From an uncultured Bacteroidales bacterium (GTDB lineage: Bacteria; Bacteroidota; Bacteroidia; Bacteroidales; UBA932), in the NCBI GenBank assembly GCA_944323805.1, contig CALUTW010000015.1, positions 1 through 44,776 on the forward strand: a DNA stretch of 44,776 nucleotides, given 5' to 3'. Below the pieces are notes generated by a model. It was not told the origin of the DNA. It did no database searches and saw only the letters and a list, made by a program, of their open reading frames with translations. Of this stretch, positions 6,943-15,054 are shown piece after piece (position 1 is the first letter of the stretch; each line of letters begins with the position of its first letter). Both the position numbers and the translations under genes were made by a program.

Positions 6943-8784
6943 TCATTCAGGTTTTACCTTGTCCATCAGATTGCCTTCCATGACCCGTGTCTCCAGGGCT
7001 TTCCTGGACGGGGATATCTCATTGTTCAGATATTTCTCTACAAGCAGCGATGCTATAGGGGCTGCCCATCTCGCTCCGAATGAGCCGTGTTCGATATATG
7101 CGGCAACGGCAATTTTCGGGTCGTCTTTCGGGGCAAAGCATATGAATACCGAATTGTCGTCTCCCCGGGGATTCTGGGCCGTGCCGGTCTTCCCGCAGAT
7201 GTCGAGGCCTTCCACTGCGGCAACCGTCCCCGTACCTCCGGACCCGTATCCGCTGTTGACAGCCCTGTACATGCCTTCGACAAGGACAGGGAAATACGAT
7301 GTGTCTACCAGCGTATACTGCTTTTCATAGTACTTGCTGTCAATCGAGACATTGTCCGTTCCGCGGATAAGGTGCGGTATATAGTAGTATCCCCTGTTCG
7401 CCATAATGGCGCACAGATTGGCGAGATGCAGCGGAGTACAGCCGATTTCGCCCTGTCCTATTGACAGTGATATTACATTGGTGGCTTTCCACTGGCCTTC
7501 CCCATAGACGGAATCATAGTACCGTGAATCCGGGATTGTCCCTCCGAGCTCCGACGGGAAGTCGCTGCCGAGCCTGCGCCCGAACCCGAAGCTTTCCACA
7601 TACCGGTTCCATGCATCGAGTCCCTCAGACACGGATGCATACCGGCTGTTCTCCAGTATGTCCCGGAAAACGTAGCAGAAGTATGCGTTGCAGGACATCA
7701 TGACTGCCTCTTCAAGGTCAAGCGGAGACCTGTGGTCATGGCATCCGAGCCTGTTTCTTCCGAAGACATATCCCATGTGGCAAGGGTACTCGGTTTCAGG
7801 GGTAAACACTCCTTCCTGAAGTCCGATCAGACCATTGACAAGCTTGAAGACCGAGCCTGGAGGATATGATGACTGTACGGCCCTGTTGAACATCGGCTTG
7901 TACGGGTTTTCCGCAATCTCCCTGTAATGGCTGCCTATGTTTGCAAGCATCTCCACGTCTATGCCTGGGCTGGAAACAAGCGTGAGGATTTCTCCGGTGG
8001 AAGGCTCGATTGCCACCAGGCTGCCGACCTTGTTCTGCATCAGTTCCTGTCCGTAATGCTGCAGCCCGGCATCGATTGTCGTGACGATGTCCTTGCCTGG
8101 AATTGCCTCCTTGTCCATCTCCCCGTCCTTGTACCGGGATTCTATCCTGTTGTGGGAATTTCGCAGATATATGTTGTAGCCTTTCTCCCCGCGGAGATAT
8201 TCCTCGCAGGTGGCCTCTATCCCCGTTTTCCCGATATAGTCTCCCGGTTTGTAGACTTCCGGATTCCGCTTGATGTCAGATGTGTTGACCTCGGATATGT
8301 ACCCCAGGAGATTGCCTCCCGCATTGAACGGGTAGTCTCTTGTATTCCTTGCCTGCCCCCTGAATCCGGGAAACCTGTATGCGACTTCGGCAAACCGCAT
8401 GAATACCTGCGGTGGAAGATGGGTCAGCATGACAACTGAACGGTAGCCTATCTTCCGCCGGTCCCTGTGATATTCATCCATTTTTGCCTTAAGGAATTCC
8501 TCTGTGATCCCGAGGATGTCGCACAGTTCGAGAGTGTCGAATTCCCCGACCTCCTTCGGGGTCACGAGCATATCGTATTCCACCTTGTTGCCGACAAGGA
8601 TTTTCCCGTTCCGGTCATATATTATGCCTCTGGTCGGGTAGATGACGGCATGGACCATGGAGTTGTTGGAAGCGTCTATCTTATAGCTGTCATCGATTAT
8701 CTGGATATAGAAAAGCTTCCCGACAAGAATGGCGGCGGCTACTGCAAGACCGGTTAGGAGTTTGTTCGTCCTGTCAAGTTTCAT
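6943..8784 (-). CDS. mrdA: Penicillin-binding protein 2 (elongasome transpeptidase)
   Basis: 613-residue class B PBP that cross-links peptidoglycan during side-wall growth, partner of RodA. One N-terminal membrane anchor (residues ~9-30) is followed by a dimerisation domain beginning at TRGIIYDRNG, then the transpeptidase with S311-V-F-K314, S364-C-N366 and K532-T-G534. The start at 8784 (MKLDRTNK) is preferred over 8838: it has an unusually strong Shine-Dalgarno (GAGGAGGGGG, 8791-8800) 6 nt upstream and avoids overlapping mreD by 38 bases. Strong SD sequences are rare in this phylum and here sit inside a tight operon. Confidence 0.93.
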   Translation of the reverse strand: MKLDRTNKLLTGLAVAAAILVGKLFYIQIIDDSYKIDASNNSMVHAVIYPTRGIIYDRNGKILVGNKVEYDMLVTPKEVGEFDTLELCDILGITEEFLKAKMDEYHRDRRKIGYRSVVMLTHLPPQVFMRFAEVAYRFPGFRGQARNTRDYPFNAGGNLLGYISEVNTSDIKRNPEVYKPGDYIGKTGIEATCEEYLRGEKGYNIYLRNSHNRIESRYKDGEMDKEAIPGKDIVTTIDAGLQHYGQELMQNKVGSLVAIEPSTGEILTLVSSPGIDVEMLANIGSHYREIAENPYKPMFNRAVQSSYPPGSVFKLVNGLIGLQEGVFTPETEYPCHMGYVFGRNRLGCHDHRSPLDLEEAVMMSCNAYFCYVFRDILENSRYASVSEGLDAWNRYVESFGFGRRLGSDFPSELGGTIPDSRYYDSVYGEGQWKATNVISLSIGQGEIGCTPLHLANLCAIMANRGYYYIPHLIRGTDNVSIDSKYYEKQYTLVDTSYFPVLVEGMYRAVNSGYGSGGTGTVAAVEGLDICGKTGTAQNPRGDDNSVFICFAPKDDPKIAVAAYIEHGSFGARWAAPIASLLVEKYLNNEISPSRKALETRVMEGNLMDKVKPE

Positions 8785-8790
8785 ATTGTT

Positions 8791-8800
8791 CCCCCTCCTC
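8791..8800 (-). promoter_or_regulatory. Strong Shine-Dalgarno deciding the mrdA start
   Basis: GAGGAGGGGG on the minus strand, 6 nt before the ATG at 8784 and immediately after the mreD stop codon. It selects the short start of mrdA and may allow reinitiation after mreD. Confidence 0.7.
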
Positions 8801-9316
8801 TTATTTCTTGGTGTCCGGGAGCAGGACGGAGGCTGCAATCATCGAAAGTATGCATCCGCTGGCAAGCGAAGCGGCGAAACGGGCTGCATTGAACCAGAAC
8901 GGACGGGTGCCGGCTCCGTCGGCAATTATGTAGACTGCCAGGAACAGGGCCTGCATGATAAGTATTGCTGTTGCAATCTTTCCGGCCCCGAATTTCCGGA
9001 AGGATATGTCCTCCTGGCGTTCTATGACATCTTCTCCGAACACAAGCCGTGTTACGGGGATTCTCAGCAGGGCTACAGGGACAAGGGCAAGTGCATTCAG
9101 CCCTATGAGGCCTTCGCCCAGCGCATCGACTGCCAGCCCTGTCCCGAATGCAATCAGCATTGACAGGACAGTGCCTATGTTCAGCGGAATGAAAAGGACC
9201 ATTGCCGGAAGGACGGACAGGGACACATATGCGCTGAGATGGAAGCAGTTGCAGATGATTATCTGTACCGCCGCCATCATTAGGAATATAAGTCCGAAAT
9301 GCTGCGCTGTCTTCAT
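8801..9316 (-). CDS. mreD: Rod shape-determining protein MreD
   Basis: 171-residue polytopic inner-membrane protein of the elongasome scaffold. MreD proteins are poorly conserved, so the call rests on about five hydrophobic segments, the length and its position between mreC and mrdA. The region FIPLNIGTVLSMLIAFGTGLAVDALGEGLIGLNALALV resembles the conserved MreD core (given here only as residues ~43-80; key residues Gly-Leu-Ala-Val-Asp). Its ATG overlaps the mreC stop by 4 bases (ATGA), so the two are probably translationally coupled. Confidence 0.85.
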   Translation of the reverse strand: MKTAQHFGLIFLMMAAVQIIICNCFHLSAYVSLSVLPAMVLFIPLNIGTVLSMLIAFGTGLAVDALGEGLIGLNALALVPVALLRIPVTRLVFGEDVIERQEDISFRKFGAGKIATAILIMQALFLAVYIIADGAGTRPFWFNAARFAASLASGCILSMIAASVLLPDTKK

Positions 9317-10131
9317 TCTTTCTCCAGTTTTTCTATTTCCTTCTTTCCGGTATTGTTGACTATGGTCACGTATCTCAGTGTGCTGAAGTCTTCAAAGAGG
9401 CTGACACTGATTTCATAGGTGGCCCCGTTGACTACCCTCGACCCGCTGGTCGTCCCGAGCGGGATGTCGGGAGGGAACATGGACGAGTAGCCGCTTGTGA
9501 ATACGGTATCTCCCTGAGTCAGCCTGATATGGTGCGGTATCTCGCTCAGGATTGCCCCATGGCTTGTCATCCCGTCCCAGTTGAGGGAGCCGACCGGCCC
9601 TGTCCTGCCGATCCTGGCACTTATGCTGATGCCGGCATTCCTGAACGACAGGGCATAGGAATAATGCTTTCCCACTGCGTCTATTACGCCTATGACCCCT
9701 TTGGCGGTAATGATGCCCGACCGTTCCTCTATGCCGTCTTCATATCCTTTCCCGATTATCATGTAGTTGTGCTGGCTGTTGTTCCCCAGCTTGACGATTG
9801 TTGCAGGGATATATCTGAATCTTCCGGCAGTGTCTGCCGCCGTGCAGATATCCATGGCCTGAGTCTCTCCTGCAGCCAGCCGGTAGTGCCTGACTTCCTG
9901 GGAAAGCCTGAAATTCTCTTCAGCCAGCTCGTCATTCTTTTTCTTGAGCGAGAAATAATACCTTATTGATTCGCCGCTGCCCCAGAGGTTCGCCTGTATC
10001 ACGTGGATGCATCTTGATATCCACATGTTCTGTATTGTCCCTGAATGTCTCAGCATACTTAATGCAGCTATCTCCAGGATTATGAAGATAGCTGCAATTA
10101 CTGTAAGCGATATGTCTCTGGTCCTGCGCAT
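9313..10131 (-). CDS. mreC: Rod shape-determining protein MreC
   Basis: 272-residue elongasome component with one N-terminal transmembrane segment (residues ~8-25), a periplasmic coiled coil (around KKKNDELAEENFRLSQEV, residues 63-80) and a C-terminal double beta-barrel domain with the family segment GVIGVIDAVGKHYS and the SARIGRTG / GSLNWDG region. It links MreB, MreD and PBP2 across the inner membrane. It starts one base after mreB ends and overlaps mreD by 4 bases, consistent with one operon. The last residues are charged (KKEIEKLEKE). Confidence 0.92.
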   Translation of the reverse strand: MRRTRDISLTVIAAIFIILEIAALSMLRHSGTIQNMWISRCIHVIQANLWGSGESIRYYFSLKKKNDELAEENFRLSQEVRHYRLAAGETQAMDICTAADTAGRFRYIPATIVKLGNNSQHNYMIIGKGYEDGIEERSGIITAKGVIGVIDAVGKHYSYALSFRNAGISISARIGRTGPVGSLNWDGMTSHGAILSEIPHHIRLTQGDTVFTSGYSSMFPPDIPLGTTSGSRVVNGATYEISVSLFEDFSTLRYVTIVNNTGKKEIEKLEKE

Positions 10132-10132
10132 C

Positions 10133-11155
10133 CTATCTCATCAGGAACGGATAGTTGGCAGTGTTCTTGAGTGCAAGGCAGGTGCCGCGCGCTACTGCAC
10201 GGAGAGGGTCTTCTGCCACATGGAACTGTATGTTTACCTTTTCGGTCAGCCTCTTGTCAAGACCTCTCAGAAGCGCCCCGCCTCCGGAAAGGTATATGCC
10301 GTTCTCGACGATGTCCGAATACAGCTCCGGCGGAGTCTGTTCCAGCACATGCATGATTGCGGATTCGATGTTGCTGATGGACTTGTCAAGGCAATGTGCG
10401 ATTTCCTGGTATGAGATTGTCGCTTCCACAGGATGCGCGGTCATCAGGTTCTGTCCCCTTACCACGAACGGCTCCGGCTCATTCTCAAGGTCAGTTACTA
10501 CTGAGCCCACGGCGATCTTGATCTTTTCGGCCGTTATCTCCCCGACCTTGATGTTGTGCTGCTGCTTGAGATAGTACTGGATGTCGTTCGTGAACACATC
10601 TCCTGCGACCTTTATGCTGTTCTGCTTCACGATGCCTCCGAGGGATATCACGGCTATCTCTGTCGTACCGCCTCCTATGTCTACCACCATGTTCCCCTTA
10701 GGGGCCTCGACATCAAGCCCTATTCCCAGGGCTGCAGCCATAGGTTCGAATATGAGGTATACATCGCGGCCTCCTGCATGTTCGGAGGAATCCCTGACGG
10801 CCCTGATCTCCACCTCAGTACTTCCGGACGGAATCCCCACCACAATCTTGAGATTCGGCGTGAAGAACGACCTTCTCCTGCTGTTCACTTCCTTTATGAA
10901 TCCCCTGATCATCATCTCGGCGGCGTTGAAATCCGCAATGACCCCTTCTCTCAGTGGCCTGACGGTCTTTATGCCGGGATTCTCCCTTTCCTGCATCAGC
11001 TTGGCCTTCTGGCCGAGGGCCATCATCTTGCCTGTGCTGTTCTCTATGGCAACGATGCTCGGTTCATCGAGCACAATCTGGTCATTCTGGAATATTACTG
11101 TATTGGCTGTACCGAGGTCAATGGCAAGCTCCTGTGTCAAGAATGAAAATCCCAT
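10133..11155 (-). CDS. mreB: Actin-like cell shape protein MreB
   Basis: Bacterial actin homologue that forms membrane-associated filaments and organises side-wall synthesis. Starting at 11155 (MGFSFLTQE) gives 340 residues, close to the family length, and places the phosphate-1 loop AIDLGTANT at residues 10-18, as in other MreBs. A start at 11182 would add nine residues. Further nucleotide-binding segments are VVDIGGGTTEIAV and YLSGGGALLRGL. First gene of the mreB-mreC-mreD-mrdA-rodA operon, divergent from ispD with closely spaced -7 elements between them. Confidence 0.95.
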   Translation of the reverse strand: MGFSFLTQELAIDLGTANTVIFQNDQIVLDEPSIVAIENSTGKMMALGQKAKLMQERENPGIKTVRPLREGVIADFNAAEMMIRGFIKEVNSRRRSFFTPNLKIVVGIPSGSTEVEIRAVRDSSEHAGGRDVYLIFEPMAAALGIGLDVEAPKGNMVVDIGGGTTEIAVISLGGIVKQNSIKVAGDVFTNDIQYYLKQQHNIKVGEITAEKIKIAVGSVVTDLENEPEPFVVRGQNLMTAHPVEATISYQEIAHCLDKSISNIESAIMHVLEQTPPELYSDIVENGIYLSGGGALLRGLDKRLTEKVNIQFHVAEDPLRAVARGTCLALKNTANYPFLMR

Positions 11156-11247
11156 CTTTCTGTCCTGTTTGCTTCTGTTCAACTGTCTGCAGCGGGTATT
11201 GCATGGCCGGGTGTCTCCCGAAGTCCTTCCGCTTAAAAATATCCGGA

Positions 11248-11255
11248 CAAAAATA
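11248..11255 (-). promoter_or_regulatory. -7 element for the mreB operon
   Basis: TATTTTTG on the minus strand, about 93 nt before the mreB ATG. No exact TTTG at the -33 position. It lies only 21 bases from the ispD -7 element. Confidence 0.5.
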
Positions 11256-11276
11256 CTAAAAAAGTTATAATATACG

Positions 11277-11284
11277 TATATTTG
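11277..11284 (+). promoter_or_regulatory. -7 element for ispD
   Basis: TATATTTG ends 8 bases before the ispD ATG at 11293, which predicts a nearly leaderless mRNA. The -33 position (around 11254) has no TTTG and falls on the minus-strand -7 element of mreB. Confidence 0.5.
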
Positions 11285-11292
11285 TTTCCATT

Positions 11293-12018
11293 ATGGAACG
11301 AAAAAATTATCTGATACTTATGGCCGGAGGAAGCGGCACCCGCATGGGAGCCCCGATACCGAAACAGTTCCTGGAGCTCGGCGGCCGTGCCATCCTTCAT
11401 GCCACCCTTGAAAGATTCTGTTCCGCAATCCCTGATATCAAAGTCGTCACTGTGTTGCCGGAGGCCCATATCCCGTTCTGGAGACATTATTGCGCCGAAC
11501 GAAATGTCCTTGTCCCGCAGGTGCTTGTGACAGGCGGGATTACGCGTTTCCATTCAGTCAGGAACGGACTTGGGAAAGTGCCTGAAGGGGCTGTAGTCGC
11601 AATCCATGACGGGGTAAGGCCGCTTGTCTCGGAAGACCTGATACGGACGATGTTTGACATGGCGAGGGAAAAGCCTGCCGTAATCCCGGTAATACCGAGC
11701 ATAGATACTGTCAGGGCCCTGGAAAACAAGACTATGCCGGACGGGTCGTCGGAGCTGTCCCCGATTCCCGGCGTATACCCTGACAGGAATATCCTTTTCC
11801 GGGTGCAGACACCGCAGGTTTTCCGTTCAGAGGATATCAGGGCTGCCTATACACAGGCGTACAGCCAGTCATTTACGGATGATGCTTCAGTCGCGGAAAA
11901 ATACGGAATACCTCTCTCCTTTGTACAGGGAGAGAGGATGAATATCAAGATAACATCCCGCGAGGATCTTATACTTGCGCAGGCAATCCTTGAGGTGCTT
12001 CAAAGAAGTCACTCCTGA
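11293..12018 (+). CDS. ispD: 2-C-methyl-D-erythritol 4-phosphate cytidylyltransferase
   Basis: 241-residue MEP-pathway enzyme that transfers CMP from CTP to methylerythritol phosphate, feeding isoprenoid synthesis including the undecaprenyl carrier used by peptidoglycan and O-antigen assembly. The N-terminal CTP-binding segment MAGGSGTRMGAPIPKQFLEL (residues 10-29) is diagnostic. VAIHDGVRPLV (residues ~103-113) and FRVQTPQVFRSEDI follow, then SFTDDASVAEKYG. Its 3' end overlaps the convergent lrp-like gene by 10 bases. No other isp gene is in the window. Confidence 0.95.
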   Translation: MERKNYLILMAGGSGTRMGAPIPKQFLELGGRAILHATLERFCSAIPDIKVVTVLPEAHIPFWRHYCAERNVLVPQVLVTGGITRFHSVRNGLGKVPEGAVVAIHDGVRPLVSEDLIRTMFDMAREKPAVIPVIPSIDTVRALENKTMPDGSSELSPIPGVYPDRNILFRVQTPQVFRSEDIRAAYTQAYSQSFTDDASVAEKYGIPLSFVQGERMNIKITSREDLILAQAILEVLQRSHS

Positions 12019-12530
12019 CCTCTTTCCCTCCGGGTGCTTGCCGAGAAGCTGGTGTTCTGATATTCCTTGACCCATACCTGGCGCTCAATGGACTGGTCGA
12101 GGGAAATCTGGGTCTCGGTAGACTGTACATAAGGGATCTTCTGGATTGTATTGACCAGAATTTCCATCAGGTGGTCATGGTTGAAGCAGTATATCTTCAG
12201 CAGAAGCGGGTATTTTCCTGTCACGAAATGACATTCCACGACTTCCGAGATTTTTTTCAGGGCATCGATGACGTCCGGATATTTGTTGGCTTCAGACAGT
12301 GAGACACTTACAAATGCACATACATCCAGCCCGAGAGCCTGTGGCTTGACAAGGAGGCGGGAGCCGGTAATGACTCCGTTTGCTTCCAGCCTTTTCACTC
12401 TCTGGTGTATGGCTGCTCCGGAAACTCCGCATTCTCTTGCGATTTCAAGAAACGGCATCCTGGCGTTCTTTACAAGGAATGACAGGATCTTCTGGTCAAT
12501 CTGGTCGATGTGGTACGTAGGCATACGCAA
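12009..12530 (-). CDS. Lrp/AsnC-family transcriptional regulator
   Basis: 173-residue DNA-binding protein with an N-terminal winged helix-turn-helix (residues ~5-60; DQKILSFLVKNARMPFLEIA then SGAAIHQRVKRLEANGVI) and a C-terminal RAM/AsnC ligand-binding domain (LGLDVCAFVSVSL, VECHFVTGKYPLLLKI, QKIPYVQSTET). Such proteins sense amino acids or related metabolites and act as octamers; its effector and targets are unknown. The ATG at 12524 is an alternative, removing two residues. It lies downstream of topA on the same strand with 116 bases between, so it may be co-transcribed or have its own promoter. I see no clear TAnnTTTG element there. Confidence 0.9.
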   Translation of the reverse strand: MRMPTYHIDQIDQKILSFLVKNARMPFLEIARECGVSGAAIHQRVKRLEANGVITGSRLLVKPQALGLDVCAFVSVSLSEANKYPDVIDALKKISEVVECHFVTGKYPLLLKIYCFNHDHLMEILVNTIQKIPYVQSTETQISLDQSIERQVWVKEYQNTSFSASTRRERGQE

Positions 12531-12646
12531 ATAATTTTAGCGAGTTTGTTTTCCAAGTGCGAATTTAGTTGCAATTTTTAAGAAAACAATACTCGTGTGC
12601 CGGAAAATTGTAATTTGCAACATGCCTCCGGAACAGGAATATATAG

Positions 12647-14953
12647 CTACTGTTTTTTCCTGCGTCTGCCGGTAGGTTCGCGGTTGGCAACTATGTTCTT
12701 GCAGTCCTCTTCCGTAAGGGCCGTTGCATCAGACCCCTTAGGTATCCTGTAGTTGTTCCCGGCATGCTTGATGTAAGGGCCGTAATTCCCGTTGATGATC
12801 TGTATGTCGCTGTCCTTGAACTCGGCTATTATCCTGTTCGCCTCCTTGTCGGCAGACTGCTCTATCAGCCTGATACAGCTCTGAAGGTCGATGCTGAGCG
12901 GATCCGTGCCTTTCGGCAGGGATATGTTCCTTGTCCCGTATTTGATGTACGGGCCGAACCGCCCCTTGGTGCAGATGATGCTGATGCCCTCGTGTTCCCC
13001 GACGGTCCTTGGCAGCTCGAACAGTTTCAGTGCGTCATCAAGGGTAAGGCTTTCAATCAGCTGTCCAGGTGCAAGGCTTGCGAACACCCTGTTTTCCCCT
13101 TCCCCTTTCTGTACATATGCCCCGTAGTGCCCGTATCTGGCGACAATCGGCTGTCCGTCTTTCGGGTCTGTCCCGAGCTCCCGGCTCACATGGCTGTATA
13201 CATTATTATTAATGGTCTCTTCAACCTTTTCATGGAACGGGGTATAGAAGTCGGCTATGACATTATCCCACTCGAGCTTGCCGTCTGCAATCCTGTCGAA
13301 TTCCTTTTCTACGTTGGCCGTGAACCCGTAGTCCAGTATCGTCCGGAAGTTTTCCACAAGATAGTCCGTGACAATCATTCCGATTTCCTGCGGGAGAAGC
13401 CTGTTCTTTTCAGCACCGACCGTCTCGGTCCTGCCGGCTGTGCGGATTTCCCCGTCCTGGAGGACAAGGTCCGTAACCTGGACCTTCTCTCCCGGCTTGT
13501 CTCCGCTGATGATATATCCGCGGGATTTCTTCAGGGTGGAGATTGTAGGGGCATAGGTGGACGGGCGTCCGATGCCCAGCTCCTCGAGCTTCTTTACGAG
13601 AGAGGCTTCCGTATATCTCGACGGTGGAGCGGTAAACCTGCATTCGGCAGACATCCTGATATTCTCGAGTATATCGCCTGTGTGCATCTCCGGAAGGATT
13701 GTCTCGTCCTCTTCCGGCTGCGTCTCGTCCGGAGTCTCGATATACAGTTTCAGGAACCCGTCGAAGAGTATCTGTGTCGCCTGTATCTGGAATGTTTCCC
13801 CGATGCCTTCGGCCCCTGCCTTTATGGAGGTCCTGAGTACGTCTGCATCGGCCATCTGTGAGGCTACCGTGCGTTTCCATATGAGGTCGTAGAGACGCTT
13901 CTCCTGTGACGTCCCGGGTATCTCCGTGTTTTCGATATATGTAGGCCTTATTGCCTCATGGGCCTCCTGCGCCCCTTTGGAGCGCGTCTTGTACTGGCGT
14001 GGCTTCGAGTAGTTCTCGCCGAATGTGCTGCAGATATATTTCTTCGCTGCGCCGAGGGCGAGTGAGGACAGGTTGGTCGAGTCGGTTCTCATGTAGGTTA
14101 TGAAACCTTCCTCATAAAGCTTCTGTGCTATACTCATCGTCTGGCTGACAGAGAAGTGGAGCTTCTTTGCGGCTTCCTGCTGCAGGGATGACGTGGTAAA
14201 CGGCGGTGCCGGATACCTGTTGCCCGCCTTCTTGTCGATTCCCGTGATTCTGAATATGGCGCCGTTGCATTTCTCCAGGAATGCCCTTGCCGTATCCATG
14301 TCCGGGAACTTCCTGTCCAGGGAAGCCTTTACCTCTATATTTCCAGGTGTCCCTGCAGGATGAAAGATTGCATCTGTCCTGTAGTACTGCTCCTTCTTGA
14401 ACTCCAGGATTTCCCTTTCCCTGTCCACAATCAGCCTTAATGCGACGGACTGTACTCTTCCGGCAGAGAGCTTCGGCTGGATTTTTCTCCACAGTATCGG
14501 GGAAAGCTCGAATCCTACCAGCCTGTCGAGTATCCTTCTTGCCTGCTGAGCATCGACAAGGTTCATGTCGATGTCGCGCGGATTACTGATGGCATTGAGT
14601 ATCGCGTCTTTCGTGATTTCGTGGAACACTATTCTGCGCGTATTCTCCTTTTTCAGCCCGAGAGTCTCGAACAGATGCCATGATATGGCTTCTCCCTCAC
14701 GGTCTTCATCGGATGCAAGCCATACTGTCTCGGCCTTGCCTGCAGCCTTCTTCAGGTCGGCGACGACTTTTTTCTTGTCATCGGGAATCACATATTCCGG
14801 CTTGAACCTGTTTTCGACTTCGATGCTCAGCGAGTTTTCCTTCAGGTCGCGGATATGACCGAAGCTTGATTTTACGATATAGTCCTTACCGAGAAATTTC
14901 TGGATTGTCCCGGCTTTTGCCGGAGACTCTACGATGACAAGATTCCCCTCCAT
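12647..14953 (-). CDS. topA: DNA topoisomerase I
   Basis: Type IA topoisomerase that relaxes negative supercoils. The start at 14953 (MEGNLVIVESPAKA) places the TOPRIM domain at the N-terminus and gives 768 residues; the ORF extends to 15070 but that lies upstream of the probable promoter. Visible are the TOPRIM acidic motif ASDEDREGEA, the catalytic tyrosine in GFITYMRTDSTNLS, and GIGRPSTYAPTI. The C-terminus has no four-cysteine zinc ribbons. It has instead repeated short units with the pattern G-x-Y/F-G-x-Y-[IV] (YGHYGAYV, KGRFGPYI, NGNYGPYI), ending in a basic GRRRKKQ tail, as in the Bacteroidota/Chlamydia-type C-terminal repeat domain. Confidence 0.96.
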   Translation of the reverse strand: MEGNLVIVESPAKAGTIQKFLGKDYIVKSSFGHIRDLKENSLSIEVENRFKPEYVIPDDKKKVVADLKKAAGKAETVWLASDEDREGEAISWHLFETLGLKKENTRRIVFHEITKDAILNAISNPRDIDMNLVDAQQARRILDRLVGFELSPILWRKIQPKLSAGRVQSVALRLIVDREREILEFKKEQYYRTDAIFHPAGTPGNIEVKASLDRKFPDMDTARAFLEKCNGAIFRITGIDKKAGNRYPAPPFTTSSLQQEAAKKLHFSVSQTMSIAQKLYEEGFITYMRTDSTNLSSLALGAAKKYICSTFGENYSKPRQYKTRSKGAQEAHEAIRPTYIENTEIPGTSQEKRLYDLIWKRTVASQMADADVLRTSIKAGAEGIGETFQIQATQILFDGFLKLYIETPDETQPEEDETILPEMHTGDILENIRMSAECRFTAPPSRYTEASLVKKLEELGIGRPSTYAPTISTLKKSRGYIISGDKPGEKVQVTDLVLQDGEIRTAGRTETVGAEKNRLLPQEIGMIVTDYLVENFRTILDYGFTANVEKEFDRIADGKLEWDNVIADFYTPFHEKVEETINNNVYSHVSRELGTDPKDGQPIVARYGHYGAYVQKGEGENRVFASLAPGQLIESLTLDDALKLFELPRTVGEHEGISIICTKGRFGPYIKYGTRNISLPKGTDPLSIDLQSCIRLIEQSADKEANRIIAEFKDSDIQIINGNYGPYIKHAGNNYRIPKGSDATALTEEDCKNIVANREPTGRRRKKQ

Positions 14954-14979
14954 GTTCTGACCTTTAATATTTTGGACTG

Positions 14980-15012
14980 CAAAGTAAAGAACAAAGAGGG
15001 CAAATTTCCAAA
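14980..15012 (-). promoter_or_regulatory. Probable topA promoter
   Basis: On the minus strand TTTG (15009-15012), 21 nt, then TTACTTTG (14980-14987), a one-base deviation from TAnnTTTG. Initiation near 14975 supports the ATG at 14953. Confidence 0.5.
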
Positions 15013-15021
15013 TTTTGTTGC

Positions 15022-15029
15022 TATTTTTG
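15022..15029 (+). promoter_or_regulatory. -7 element for PBP1A-ddl-prmC operon
   Basis: TATTTTTG, 25 bases before the ATG at 15055. There is no good TTTG at the expected -33 position (about 14999-15002), so the element is tentative. Confidence 0.45.
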
Positions 15030-15054
15030 TGGGCTGTATAAAAAATGGACAGAA

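Noticed and set aside
8785..8838. Longer N-terminus of mrdA beginning at 8838
   Set aside because: It would overlap mreD and precede the strong Shine-Dalgarno at 8791-8800; the extra residues are not hydrophobic or PBP-like.
12764..13861. 365-codon open frame on the plus strand opposite topA
   Set aside because: Antisense to the conserved topA coding sequence, with no recognisable domain or start signal.
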